From the NCBI GenBank assembly GCA_003141415.1, contig PLLX01000164.1, positions 1 to 44,029 on the forward strand: a stretch of DNA of 44,029 bases. Direction: 5' to 3'. Source of the stretch: Bacteroidales bacterium. Its GTDB lineage: Bacteria; Bacteroidota; Bacteroidia; Bacteroidales; VadinHA17. The translations under genes were made by a program, and so were the position numbers. Under the pieces are notes generated by a model. That model worked only from the letters and a program-made list of their open reading frames with translations, did not search any database and had not been told where the DNA came from. Positions 9,153 through 16,327 of the stretch are shown here, piece after piece (positions within the stretch are counted from its first letter, which is position 1; the number at the start of each line of letters is the position of its first letter).

Positions 9153-9791
9153 ATGGAAACCCAGGATAAATACAAGTCTGAACGTAAGGAAGTGGCACGC
9201 TTCATGAGACGGCTCTACAAACATGGACTTACAACTACTTCTGGAGGAAACATAAGTCTGCGTTTGTCTGATGAACTTATCCTGATAACGCCTTCAGCTA
9301 CTGATAAAGGTAGAATGAAGTGGAAAGAAGTTGGCATTGTAAATATCTCCGGTGAGAATCTTACACCTCATCTTAAACCTTCAATTGAAACTGCAATGCA
9401 TCTTGCTATTTATAAGAAGAAAAAAGATGTACTTGCAATTGTCCATGCTCATCCTGTTTTCGCTTCGCTCTTCACCGCAATAAAGGCAAAAATAAATACT
9501 AAATTGACTGCTGAAGCCAAAGCAATACTCGGCGATCCTCTTTTCGTAAGATATGCGGTAATGGGATCCAAAGAACTGGCTGAAGTTGCAGCTGAGAATG
9601 TCCTGAAATCCGATATTCTTTTACTTGAAAATCATGGGATACTTACCACAGGACCAAATCTTCTTCAGGCATTTGACAAAATTGAGGTTCTGGAGAATGC
9701 TGCAAAAATGACCTTGATGACAGAAATGACAGGGAGGAAAAGACCACTCGACAAAGCAAGGATACTGGAATTAGAAAGATTGTTCAGATGA
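9153..9791 (+). CDS. Class II aldolase (FucA/AraD-like)
   Basis: Counted from the ATG at 9153 the enzyme has 212 residues, the normal size for L-fuculose-1-phosphate aldolase and relatives. A TTG at 9129 in the same frame would overlap the previous gene and adds nothing conserved. Motifs: SGGNISLR (phosphate loop, about 30), TPSATDKG (about 46), ETAMHLAIY with Glu79, zinc ligands His98 and His100 in VHAHP, and His161 in ENHG. The set of zinc ligands is complete, so an active retro-aldolase yielding dihydroxyacetone phosphate and an aldehyde is expected. Substrate could be a ketose-1-phosphate such as fuculose-, rhamnulose- or 5-deoxyribulose-1-phosphate, but an epimerase role is also possible in this family. 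It is translationally coupled to the next HAD gene by an ATGA overlap. Confidence 0.85.
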   Translation: METQDKYKSERKEVARFMRRLYKHGLTTTSGGNISLRLSDELILITPSATDKGRMKWKEVGIVNISGENLTPHLKPSIETAMHLAIYKKKKDVLAIVHAHPVFASLFTAIKAKINTKLTAEAKAILGDPLFVRYAVMGSKELAEVAAENVLKSDILLLENHGILTTGPNLLQAFDKIEVLENAAKMTLMTEMTGRKRPLDKARILELERLFR

Positions 9792-10432
9792 TACAAGGAG
9801 TGCTTTTTGATATGGATGGTGTTCTTGTCGATTCCGAATCTTTTATCTGTAAGGCAGCAATAATGATGTTTAGCGAACTTGGTATAAAGGTATTACCAGA
9901 GGATTTTCAACCTTTCGTAGGTATGGGCGAAAACAGATACCTTGGCGGAGTTGCAGATCAGCATCGTATTTCTGTTGATATCGAGCAGGTTAAAGTTCGC
10001 ACTTATGAAATATACCAAAAAATAGTCAGAGGAAAATTATCTCCGTTACCCGGTGCCCATGAATTCATTTCAAAATGCAGGAATAAAGGTCTCAAACTCG
10101 CTCTGGCAACAAGCGCCGACACGATAAAGATGGAGGTAAATCTGAAAGAGATCGGACTATCGCGAGATTCTTTTCACTCAGTCGTTACCGGACTTGACGT
10201 CGAGAAGAAAAAACCTTTTCCTGATATTTATTTGAAAGCTGCTGAATGTCTGGGTCTTAAACCCATTGATTGTCTTGTTGTTGAAGACGCAGAAAGCGGA
10301 ATAGAATCGGGCAAAGCTGCAGGGTGCAAATGCCTTGCCATAACATCATCTTTCAATGCTGCATCTCTGAAGAAGGCTGACTGGATATGTGATTCGTTAT
10401 TGAATATTCCTGAAGAAGTATTTAACTGGTAA
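9788..10432 (+). CDS. HAD-IA phosphatase / beta-phosphoglucomutase-like
   Basis: The 214-residue HAD hydrolase has motif I DMDGVLVDSE (Asp8, Asp10), motif II LATSAD near 108, Lys in the stretch KKKPFPDIY near 138, and motif IV VVEDAESGIESGKAAG near 160. The cap after motif I is the small helical type of subfamily IA, shared by sugar-phosphate phosphatases and beta-phosphoglucomutase. Its start codon overlaps the stop of the aldolase gene by ATGA, so the two are translated together. The pairing of an aldolase with two HAD enzymes points to processing of a phosphorylated sugar. I cannot choose between a phosphatase and a mutase. Confidence 0.82.
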   Translation: MIQGVLFDMDGVLVDSESFICKAAIMMFSELGIKVLPEDFQPFVGMGENRYLGGVADQHRISVDIEQVKVRTYEIYQKIVRGKLSPLPGAHEFISKCRNKGLKLALATSADTIKMEVNLKEIGLSRDSFHSVVTGLDVEKKKPFPDIYLKAAECLGLKPIDCLVVEDAESGIESGKAAGCKCLAITSSFNAASLKKADWICDSLLNIPEEVFNW

Positions 10433-10460
10433 CTCTACTTGATTAACACCCTCTTCCCCA

Positions 10461-10512
10461 CCTTCCTCCAGGGGGGAAGGAGTCAAAGCAAACATTTCCC
10501 TAAAGGGGGAAA
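10461..10512. repeat. Two adjacent C/G-rich hairpins
   Basis: Within the gap before the PHP-domain gene, 10461-10480 folds as CCTTCCTC paired with GGGGAAGG around a four-base loop. 10495-10512 folds as TTTCCCT paired with GGGGAAA around AAAG. The upstream stretch CCCTCTTCCCC belongs to the same C-rich family. Such CCCCTTTAGGGG-type units look like dispersed microrepeats. They may also end or slow transcription between the first three genes and the PHP gene. Confidence 0.5.
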
Positions 10513-10580
10513 TAAGAAAGGCGGTAATTTGAAATGAAAACGACTATTGACAAGTTAAAACCAAAAATATAATCTCAGTA

Positions 10581-11828
10581 ATGAAAAATTTTCTGTCGGA
10601 GTTTCCCTCATTTGATACACTGAATAAAGAGATGAAGGGAATCTCTTTTCCCGATTATCGCGAAACAAATGGCCATATCCATACACCCTATTCATTCAGT
10701 GCATTTATTGCTCTCGATACCGCTTTCAAAATGGCTGTTGAAGAAAAAATAGCTGTACTTGGGATAAATGATTTTTATGTAACCGATGGTTATAATGCTT
10801 TCCATACAGGATGCCTGGCAAATAAGATATTTCCATTATTCAATATTGAATTTATAGGACTTCTGAAAGAGGAACAAAGAAAAGGAATCAGAGTAAATGA
10901 TCCGAATAATCCGGGCAGAATTTACTTTAGCGGGAAGGGTCTTGATTATCCTTTCCAGGTTGGCTGGTTGCAGCGAAGACAGCTAAGAAACGTAAAAAAG
11001 GAGAGTCAGCTTCAGATGAAAGCTATGATAACAAAACTAAACAAACTAATTGAACGCGAAACACCTGCTTTGAAACTATCTTATTCAACAATAAAAAAAG
11101 AGTATGCTCATGAACTGGTACGGGAACGTCACATTGCAAAAGCTTTAAGGGAACTTGCAATCACGACATCTGCTTCTGAAGAGGAACAACTACAGTTTAT
11201 TGAAAATCTATATGGAGGTAAAAAATCGAAAACACGCATGTCAAACCCTGCTGTGCTTGAAAATGAAATAAGGTCCAATCTTTTGAAAAGCGGAGGAGCT
11301 GCTTTTGTTGAAGAGGATGAAAATTCTTTCCTCGAACTTAAAAAAATAATTAAGATCATTATCGGAGCCGGAGGGATACCCTGTTACCCGGTACTGCTCG
11401 ATGATCCTTCGGGCAAATTCACAGAATTTGAGTCCGATCCTGAAAAACTCTTTAATTCACTTAAGCTTCTCGGTATTGAATGTATTGAACTTATCCCCGG
11501 AAGAAACGATTCTGAAATCCTTAAAAACTTTGTTGAATTCTTTCATAAAAAAGGATTTATAATAACCTTTGGCACTGAGCATAATACACCTGAGATGTTG
11601 CCCCTGACAGTGACAACCAGGGGCTCAAAACCACTGGATGAATCGTTAAAAAGAATAGCATGGGAAGGGGCCTGTGTTATTGCAGCACACCAGTACCTGA
11701 GAGCCGATGGCAGGCAAGGGTATGTTTTGCCGGATGGAACTCACAGTATAAAACAAATGAGAGAATTGATAAATCTTGGACAATTAGTTATTGAATATTT
11801 CTTAAACAAGTATGAAAATGAAACCTGA
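10581..11828 (+). CDS. PHP-domain protein, probable metal-dependent phosphoesterase
   Basis: The 415-residue protein begins its PHP domain with NGHIHTPYSFSAF (His32, His34), the HxH metal site of that fold. Asp64 in INDFYVTDG, His75, Glu90 in FNIEFIGL, His184 in RERHIAK, and the late motif GTEHN (333-335) are further candidate ligands. The stretch GGIPCYP near 265 sits where many PHP proteins have a GGxxxxAHP His, which is absent here. Between about 130 and 250 there is a Lys/Glu-rich helical region not usual for small PHP phosphatases. The 3' end overlaps the aldolase/dehydrogenase fusion by 17 bases, so they share an operon. The substrate is unknown; a sugar-phosphate or nucleotide-derived ester would fit the setting. 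Confidence 0.7.
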   Translation: MKNFLSEFPSFDTLNKEMKGISFPDYRETNGHIHTPYSFSAFIALDTAFKMAVEEKIAVLGINDFYVTDGYNAFHTGCLANKIFPLFNIEFIGLLKEEQRKGIRVNDPNNPGRIYFSGKGLDYPFQVGWLQRRQLRNVKKESQLQMKAMITKLNKLIERETPALKLSYSTIKKEYAHELVRERHIAKALRELAITTSASEEEQLQFIENLYGGKKSKTRMSNPAVLENEIRSNLLKSGGAAFVEEDENSFLELKKIIKIIIGAGGIPCYPVLLDDPSGKFTEFESDPEKLFNSLKLLGIECIELIPGRNDSEILKNFVEFFHKKGFIITFGTEHNTPEMLPLTVTTRGSKPLDESLKRIAWEGACVIAAHQYLRADGRQGYVLPDGTHSIKQMRELINLGQLVIEYFLNKYENET

Positions 11829-13791
11829 AATAAAAGAACTGATTGATATTTCGAAATATTTCGGAAGCAATAAAGAGTATGTTATTGCCGGAGGAGGAAA
11901 CACTTCTTTCAAGGACAATGAAACAATATGGATCAAAGCCAGCGGACAAGCTCTTGCTGAAATGAATGAAGAAGGTCTGGTATCTTTAAGCAGGCAAAAG
12001 CTTCATAACATATCCTCAGGAAATTATTCTGAGGACCCGGCAACAAGGGAAGAACAGGTTAAGGAAAATTTATTCCGAAGTATCCTTGATTCCGGAAAAA
12101 ACAGGAGACCGTCAGTAGAGACATCCCTTCACGAGATCATTCAATATAAATTTATCGTACACCTCCATCCTACACTGATCAATGGAATACTCTGCAGCAG
12201 GAATGCTAAGAGCCTTACTCAGAAACTATTTGGTGAGAGTATACTTTTTGTACCCTATACTGATCCGGGTTACACACTTTTTAAGAAGCTTGAATCAGAG
12301 ATCATTTCATATCGCGGGAAGTTCTCGTACGATCCACAGATAATATTTCTTGAAAATCATGGTTCCTTCGTTGGTGCCGATACAACAGAAGAGATTAAGA
12401 AGATATATGATGATATAATTAAGAAAATTCATGAACAAGTACCTTCTATCACTGACGTTATTCCTCTACCATATAATCCAATACTCAATAAAGTTCTCCC
12501 AACCATCCGAATTCTTCTTTCAGGAGAGCAACCCGGGGTATTAAGATTTCGGAATAACTCCCTGATTGCCAGGTTTTATCAGAACCAACAGGAATTTCAT
12601 AAAATCTCTTTGCCGCTAACTCCCGATATTATTGTTTATTGCAAAACGAGGTATTTATATGTTGAACAATCATCAACTGCTGAGAAGATACTCGATTCAT
12701 TCCGGTACCAGTTACCTCACTTCCTAAGTGAATACGGTTACCTGCCAAGGATTCTTATAATAAAGGACATGGGTATTTTTGCTGTTGGTGATACTTTCGC
12801 AAATGCTGAAGCTTGCCTCGATGTTTATGAAGATCTTATTAAAATAAGCTACTATGCATCGCTCTGTGGAGGTATTAAGTTCCTTATCCCTGAACAGGTG
12901 TCATTTATTGATCAATGGGAGGTTGAAAACTACAGGAGAAAAGTCGCACAACCAGAAGACTCAGGAAACAAACTGAATAACAAAATTGCTATTGTTACCG
13001 GAGGTGCACAGGGATTCGGGGCAGGAATAGCAGAATCGTTGTTCGCGTTGAACATGAATGTAATAATTGCCGACCTGAATGAAGAAACAGGGAAACCCTT
13101 TGCTACCCTCTTATCATCCAGGAAATCAGAGAACAAGGCAATATTTGTCAGGACTGATGTTTCAGATGCTGAATCGGTTAAGGACCTCATTATTAAAACT
13201 GTCAGTGAGTTTGGCGGCCTGGATATTATCATAAGTAATGCGGGTATTTTAAAGGCCGGAGGGCTTGACGAAATGGATGCTGAAACATTTTCAAAAACGA
13301 CGCAAGTGAACTACAATGGGTATTTTCATTGTGTTAAATATGCTTCAGAAGTAATGAAACTTCAGAATCAGGAGAAGCCTGGATATTTCGCCGATATAAT
13401 CCAGATCAACTCAAAATCAGGTTTGAAGGGAAGCAACCGCAATTTTGCATATGCCGGGGCTAAATTCGGAGGTATTGGGCTAACGCAATCTTTTGCAATG
13501 GAACTTGCTCCCTTCAGGATAAAGGTTAACTCAATCTGCCCTGGTAATTTTTACGAAGGTCCTCTCTGGTCCGACCCACACACTGGTTTGTTTGTCCAGT
13601 ATCTTAAAACCGGAAAAGTCCCGGGAGCGAAAAACATAGATGATGTAAGGAAATTTTATGAGGATAAAGTTCCAATGAAGAGAGGATGCAAACTGGAAGA
13701 TGTGATGAAAGCCCTTCTCTATATAATTGACCAGGAATATGAAACCGGTCAGGCTGTTCCCGTAACCGGAGGACAGGTGATGCTGGCGTAA
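11812..13791 (+). CDS. Bifunctional class II aldolase / short-chain dehydrogenase
   Basis: The 659-residue fusion has an N-terminal class II aldolase domain (about 1-370) with GGGNTSFKD (27), WIKASGQALAEM (40), Glu103 and zinc ligands His117, His119 and His183 (ENHG). The C-terminal short-chain dehydrogenase (about 390-659) has the NAD(P) motif TGGAQGFG (396-403), SNAG (475) and catalytic Tyr547/Lys551 in YAGAK. This architecture matches the RhaE/YuxG family, which cleaves rhamnulose-1-phosphate to dihydroxyacetone phosphate and lactaldehyde and then oxidises or reduces the aldehyde. No rhamnose isomerase or kinase is present here, so another ketose phosphate is possible. All catalytic residues I can check are intact. 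Start overlaps the PHP gene by 17 bases. Confidence 0.85.
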   Translation: MKMKPEIKELIDISKYFGSNKEYVIAGGGNTSFKDNETIWIKASGQALAEMNEEGLVSLSRQKLHNISSGNYSEDPATREEQVKENLFRSILDSGKNRRPSVETSLHEIIQYKFIVHLHPTLINGILCSRNAKSLTQKLFGESILFVPYTDPGYTLFKKLESEIISYRGKFSYDPQIIFLENHGSFVGADTTEEIKKIYDDIIKKIHEQVPSITDVIPLPYNPILNKVLPTIRILLSGEQPGVLRFRNNSLIARFYQNQQEFHKISLPLTPDIIVYCKTRYLYVEQSSTAEKILDSFRYQLPHFLSEYGYLPRILIIKDMGIFAVGDTFANAEACLDVYEDLIKISYYASLCGGIKFLIPEQVSFIDQWEVENYRRKVAQPEDSGNKLNNKIAIVTGGAQGFGAGIAESLFALNMNVIIADLNEETGKPFATLLSSRKSENKAIFVRTDVSDAESVKDLIIKTVSEFGGLDIIISNAGILKAGGLDEMDAETFSKTTQVNYNGYFHCVKYASEVMKLQNQEKPGYFADIIQINSKSGLKGSNRNFAYAGAKFGGIGLTQSFAMELAPFRIKVNSICPGNFYEGPLWSDPHTGLFVQYLKTGKVPGAKNIDDVRKFYEDKVPMKRGCKLEDVMKALLYIIDQEYETGQAVPVTGGQVMLA

Positions 13792-13794
13792 AAG

Positions 13795-13950
13795 GCTCAG
13801 GGCAAAAGGCGCACGGCGAAGGACGAAGGGCACAGGGCTAAAGACTTAGGATTCACAACGCTGAGAGATAGGGAGAAAGGGAGATGGGGTGATATCTGAG
13901 ATAAAACTCTGTAAAACTACGTTTAACTCTGTGTAACTCCATGGTTTAAA
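13795..13950. repeat. Composite degenerate microrepeat tract
   Basis: The 176-base gap after the aldolase fusion is built from three motif styles in succession: GGGCA/CACAGGGC and GGCGAAGGACGAAGGGC units (13795-13850), purine-rich GAGATAGGGAGAAAGGGAGA (13862-13881 region), and CTCTGTAAAACT/CTCTGTGTAACTCCATGG units (13908-13944). None codes for protein. It looks like accumulated microrepeats; a regulatory role for the downstream gene is possible but unsupported. Confidence 0.45.
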
Positions 13951-13967
13951 AAAAATAAAGAAAAAAC

Positions 13968-15230
13968 ATGAAGACAAAAGCAGTAAGAATATATGGTAAG
14001 AAGGATCTGAGGATGGAAGAATTTGATCTGCCGGAATTGAAAGATGATGAGATACTTGCAAGTGTAATCTCCGACAGTATCTGTATGTCATCGCACAAAG
14101 CAGCGCTCCAGGGTGCTGATCATAAGCGTGTTCCGAACGATATTGATATAAATCCTACTATTATCGGGCATGAGTTTGCCGGTGTAATTCTGGAAGTTGG
14201 TAAAAAATGGCAGCACAAATTCAAGGCCGGACAGAAATTTTCGATTCAACCTGCAATGAACCGGATGGGAACTCTAAATGCACCTGGATACTCATACAGG
14301 TTTATCGGTGGTGATGCAACACACATAATAATCCCCTCTATTGTCATGGAGGCTGATTGCCTTTTGCCATACAATGGAGAAGCTTTTTTCCCTGCTTCTC
14401 TTTCAGAACCAATGTCGTGTATTATTGGTGCATTTCATGCGAGTTACCATACACCTCCCGGAACATACGTTCATAATATGGGAATCCTAAAGGGAGGCAA
14501 AATGGCAATTCTTGCAGGTGTCGGCCCTATGGGACTTGGAGCTATTGATTATGCTCTGCACCAGGACAGGAAACCAGGATTACTGATAGTTACTGATATT
14601 GATGATAATCGCCTGATGAGAGCTTCATCGATTTTTACGCCTGAACATGCAGAGAAAGAGGGAGTTCAGTTAGTTTTTGTTAACACAGGAAAAATGAAGG
14701 ATCCTGCCAGATATCTGCGTGATCTTACTGGCGATAAAGGATTTGATGATATTTTCATTTTTGCTCCGGTCAAGCCTGTAATAGAGCTTGGCGATGCAAT
14801 CATGGGCTTCGATGGATGTCTCAATTTTTTTGCAGGTCCTGTTAATCCGGAATTTAAAGCAGAATTTAATTTCTATAATGTTCATTATGCTTTCACACAT
14901 ATAGTTGGTACTTCCGGAGGTAATACAGACGACATGCGGGAATCGTTAAAACTTATGGGTGAAGGAAAGATAAATCCGGCTATAATGATCACCCATATAG
15001 GAGGTCTGGATTCGGTGGTTGATACCACACTTAATCTACCTCAGATTCCCGGTGGTAAAAAGCTTATTTACACAAATGTATCTATGCCATTGGTAGCTCT
15101 TGTAAATCTCGGTGAATTGGGAAAAAGGGATGCATTTTATGCCGGTCTTCACGAAATTGTTTCAAAAAACGATTATATATGGTCCCTGGAAGCAGAAAAA
15201 TATCTGCTGGCCAATGCAAAACCAATCTAA
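13968..15230 (+). CDS. SorE-like zinc-binding sugar-phosphate dehydrogenase
   Basis: The 420-residue medium-chain dehydrogenase resembles L-sorbose-1-phosphate reductase (SorE): it opens VRIYGKKDLRMEEFDLPEL and has SICMSSHKAALQGADHK and PNDIDINPTIIGHEFAGVI. Likely catalytic zinc ligands are Cys39, His68, Glu69 and Glu147 in SLSEPMS. The structural-zinc four-cysteine lobe is missing, as in SorE. The Rossmann motif is AGVGPMGLGAID (about 180). The family converts a ketose-1-phosphate to a hexitol phosphate or back using NAD(P)H. It lies downstream of the aldolase/dehydrogenase fusion on the same strand, though a repeat tract separates them. It is convergent with the PfkB kinase gene. The actual substrate is uncertain. 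Confidence 0.75.
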   Translation: MKTKAVRIYGKKDLRMEEFDLPELKDDEILASVISDSICMSSHKAALQGADHKRVPNDIDINPTIIGHEFAGVILEVGKKWQHKFKAGQKFSIQPAMNRMGTLNAPGYSYRFIGGDATHIIIPSIVMEADCLLPYNGEAFFPASLSEPMSCIIGAFHASYHTPPGTYVHNMGILKGGKMAILAGVGPMGLGAIDYALHQDRKPGLLIVTDIDDNRLMRASSIFTPEHAEKEGVQLVFVNTGKMKDPARYLRDLTGDKGFDDIFIFAPVKPVIELGDAIMGFDGCLNFFAGPVNPEFKAEFNFYNVHYAFTHIVGTSGGNTDDMRESLKLMGEGKINPAIMITHIGGLDSVVDTTLNLPQIPGGKKLIYTNVSMPLVALVNLGELGKRDAFYAGLHEIVSKNDYIWSLEAEKYLLANAKPI

Positions 15231-15256
15231 ATAAACTTGCTCTGCTTTTAATTAGA

Positions 15257-16180
15257 TTAACTAATTTTCAATTCTCTTGCAAATTCAAGAGAAATGTAAT
15301 TCTCGTACGATAAACATACATTGGTAGCAAAATCAACACCCATTGAGATAACTTTTGACCATCTCTCTTCTCCCATTTTATCAAGCTGATCAATTGTTAT
15401 TTGATTCTTATAGATTGCTGCCATCATCCCTGCATTGAAATTGTCTCCTGCTCCTATTGTACTGATTGGTTTTATAGCTTTTACAGCGAATCTTCCTGCA
15501 TAACTGATAGTTCTGACATAAACTCCTTCAGAATTGGCAGTATAGACCATGCAGTTACAATATTTCCTGACAACATTCCAAGCTTCATCGGGAGTATTTG
15601 CCCCATATATGTTTTTAAAATCCTCATCGGAACCCCTGATCAGTTTTGCTGCTTGCATATTCTCAATGATCATCGGCTTTAGTGTCTCAAGATCAGAAGA
15701 ATGTGTTGGCCTGAAATTCGGATCATAGATCACAATAGCACCATTTTCTTTTGCCTTGGTTATCAGATCCATGAACTTCTTCCTGATCTCACCGGTAATA
15801 GCATAAATAGAACCGCAAAGAATTATGTCATCCTTCATGATCACCGGAAAATCGACGCTTAACCTCTTTTCAGGATAGTCCTGGTAAAAAGTGTAACTCG
15901 CATCATTTCTTTCATTAAGAAAAGCAAGCGCAAGTTTTGTTTTACCATCTTTAAAATGATCAACATAGCTTGTTCCGACTCCGTTTTCAGAAAGAAAGCT
16001 ATCGATTATCCGACCAACATTGTCGCTGGCATATTCGCTGATAAAGAAAACCGGCAATCCTATCCTTCCAAGTGATACAGTACTATTAAGCATTGCTCCA
16101 CCTGCTTTTGCGGCCTGCGGCTGACCATTTTTGAAAATAATATCAAAAACTGTTTCTCCTATTCCGTAAATTTTTCTCAT
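15257..16180 (-). CDS. PfkB-family carbohydrate kinase (fructokinase-like)
   Basis: The 307-residue kinase starts MRKIYGIGETVFDIIFKNG, typical of Bacteroidota fructokinases. The frame extends 32 codons further upstream to 16276, but that part includes the GCCACAAAG repeat and has no family similarity, so I place the start at 16180. Motifs: GGAMLNSTVSLGRIG (about 27) for sugar binding, YDPNFRP (about 168), and the PfkB signature STIGAGDNFNAG (about 255) with the catalytic Asp in GAGD. It should phosphorylate fructose or a related hexose in the cytoplasm. It is divergent from a sorbitol-dehydrogenase-like gene that would produce fructose, which supports the fructokinase reading. Specificity is not proven. 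Confidence 0.82.
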   Translation of the reverse strand: MRKIYGIGETVFDIIFKNGQPQAAKAGGAMLNSTVSLGRIGLPVFFISEYASDNVGRIIDSFLSENGVGTSYVDHFKDGKTKLALAFLNERNDASYTFYQDYPEKRLSVDFPVIMKDDIILCGSIYAITGEIRKKFMDLITKAKENGAIVIYDPNFRPTHSSDLETLKPMIIENMQAAKLIRGSDEDFKNIYGANTPDEAWNVVRKYCNCMVYTANSEGVYVRTISYAGRFAVKAIKPISTIGAGDNFNAGMMAAIYKNQITIDQLDKMGEERWSKVISMGVDFATNVCLSYENYISLEFARELKIS

Positions 16181-16268
16181 TTGATATAAGATTAGAATGA
16201 TGTTACGTTGTGAATTTACTAATTTTAACTTTATCAACATCACAGGTTCATTTTTAAGGGAATCCTTT

Positions 16269-16302
16269 TTTGCCACAAAGGCGCAAGTTATTTTTATATT
16301 TG
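16269..16302 (+). promoter_or_regulatory. Candidate Bacteroidota promoter (TTTG ... TATATTTG)
   Basis: TTTG at 16269-16272 and TATATTTG at 16295-16302 match the Bacteroidota -33 (TTTG) and -7 (TAnnTTTG) elements, 22 bases apart, slightly longer than the usual 19-21. The expected transcript would start about 20 bases before the Zn-dehydrogenase ATG at 16328. The upstream element is contributed by a dispersed microrepeat. Confidence 0.5.
16271..16290. repeat. GCCACAAAGGCGCAAG microrepeat unit
   Basis: TGCCACAAAGGCGCAAGTT is a single half-unit of the family seen as inverted repeats at 8185-8276 and 18354-18450. It sits in the divergent promoter region between the PfkB kinase and the Zn-dehydrogenase, and its left edge provides the TTTG of a candidate -33 element. 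Confidence 0.45.
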
Positions 16303-16327
16303 CTTAGAATAATAAAAACGGTACCAC

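Noticed and set aside
8360..10432. Complete 5-deoxyribose disposal (DHAP shunt) pathway
   Set aside because: The aldolase and HAD phosphatase fit, but there is no MtnA-type isomerase or MtnK/MtnP gene in the window, so it is kept only as one option.
10581..11828. PHP gene as a DNA polymerase subunit or histidinol phosphatase
   Set aside because: No polymerase domains, no histidine biosynthesis neighbours, and a helical insertion unlike HisK.
16181..16276. Upstream extension of the PfkB kinase frame by 32 codons
   Set aside because: It begins in the GCCACAAAG microrepeat and lacks family similarity; MRKIYGIGET at 16180 is the natural start.
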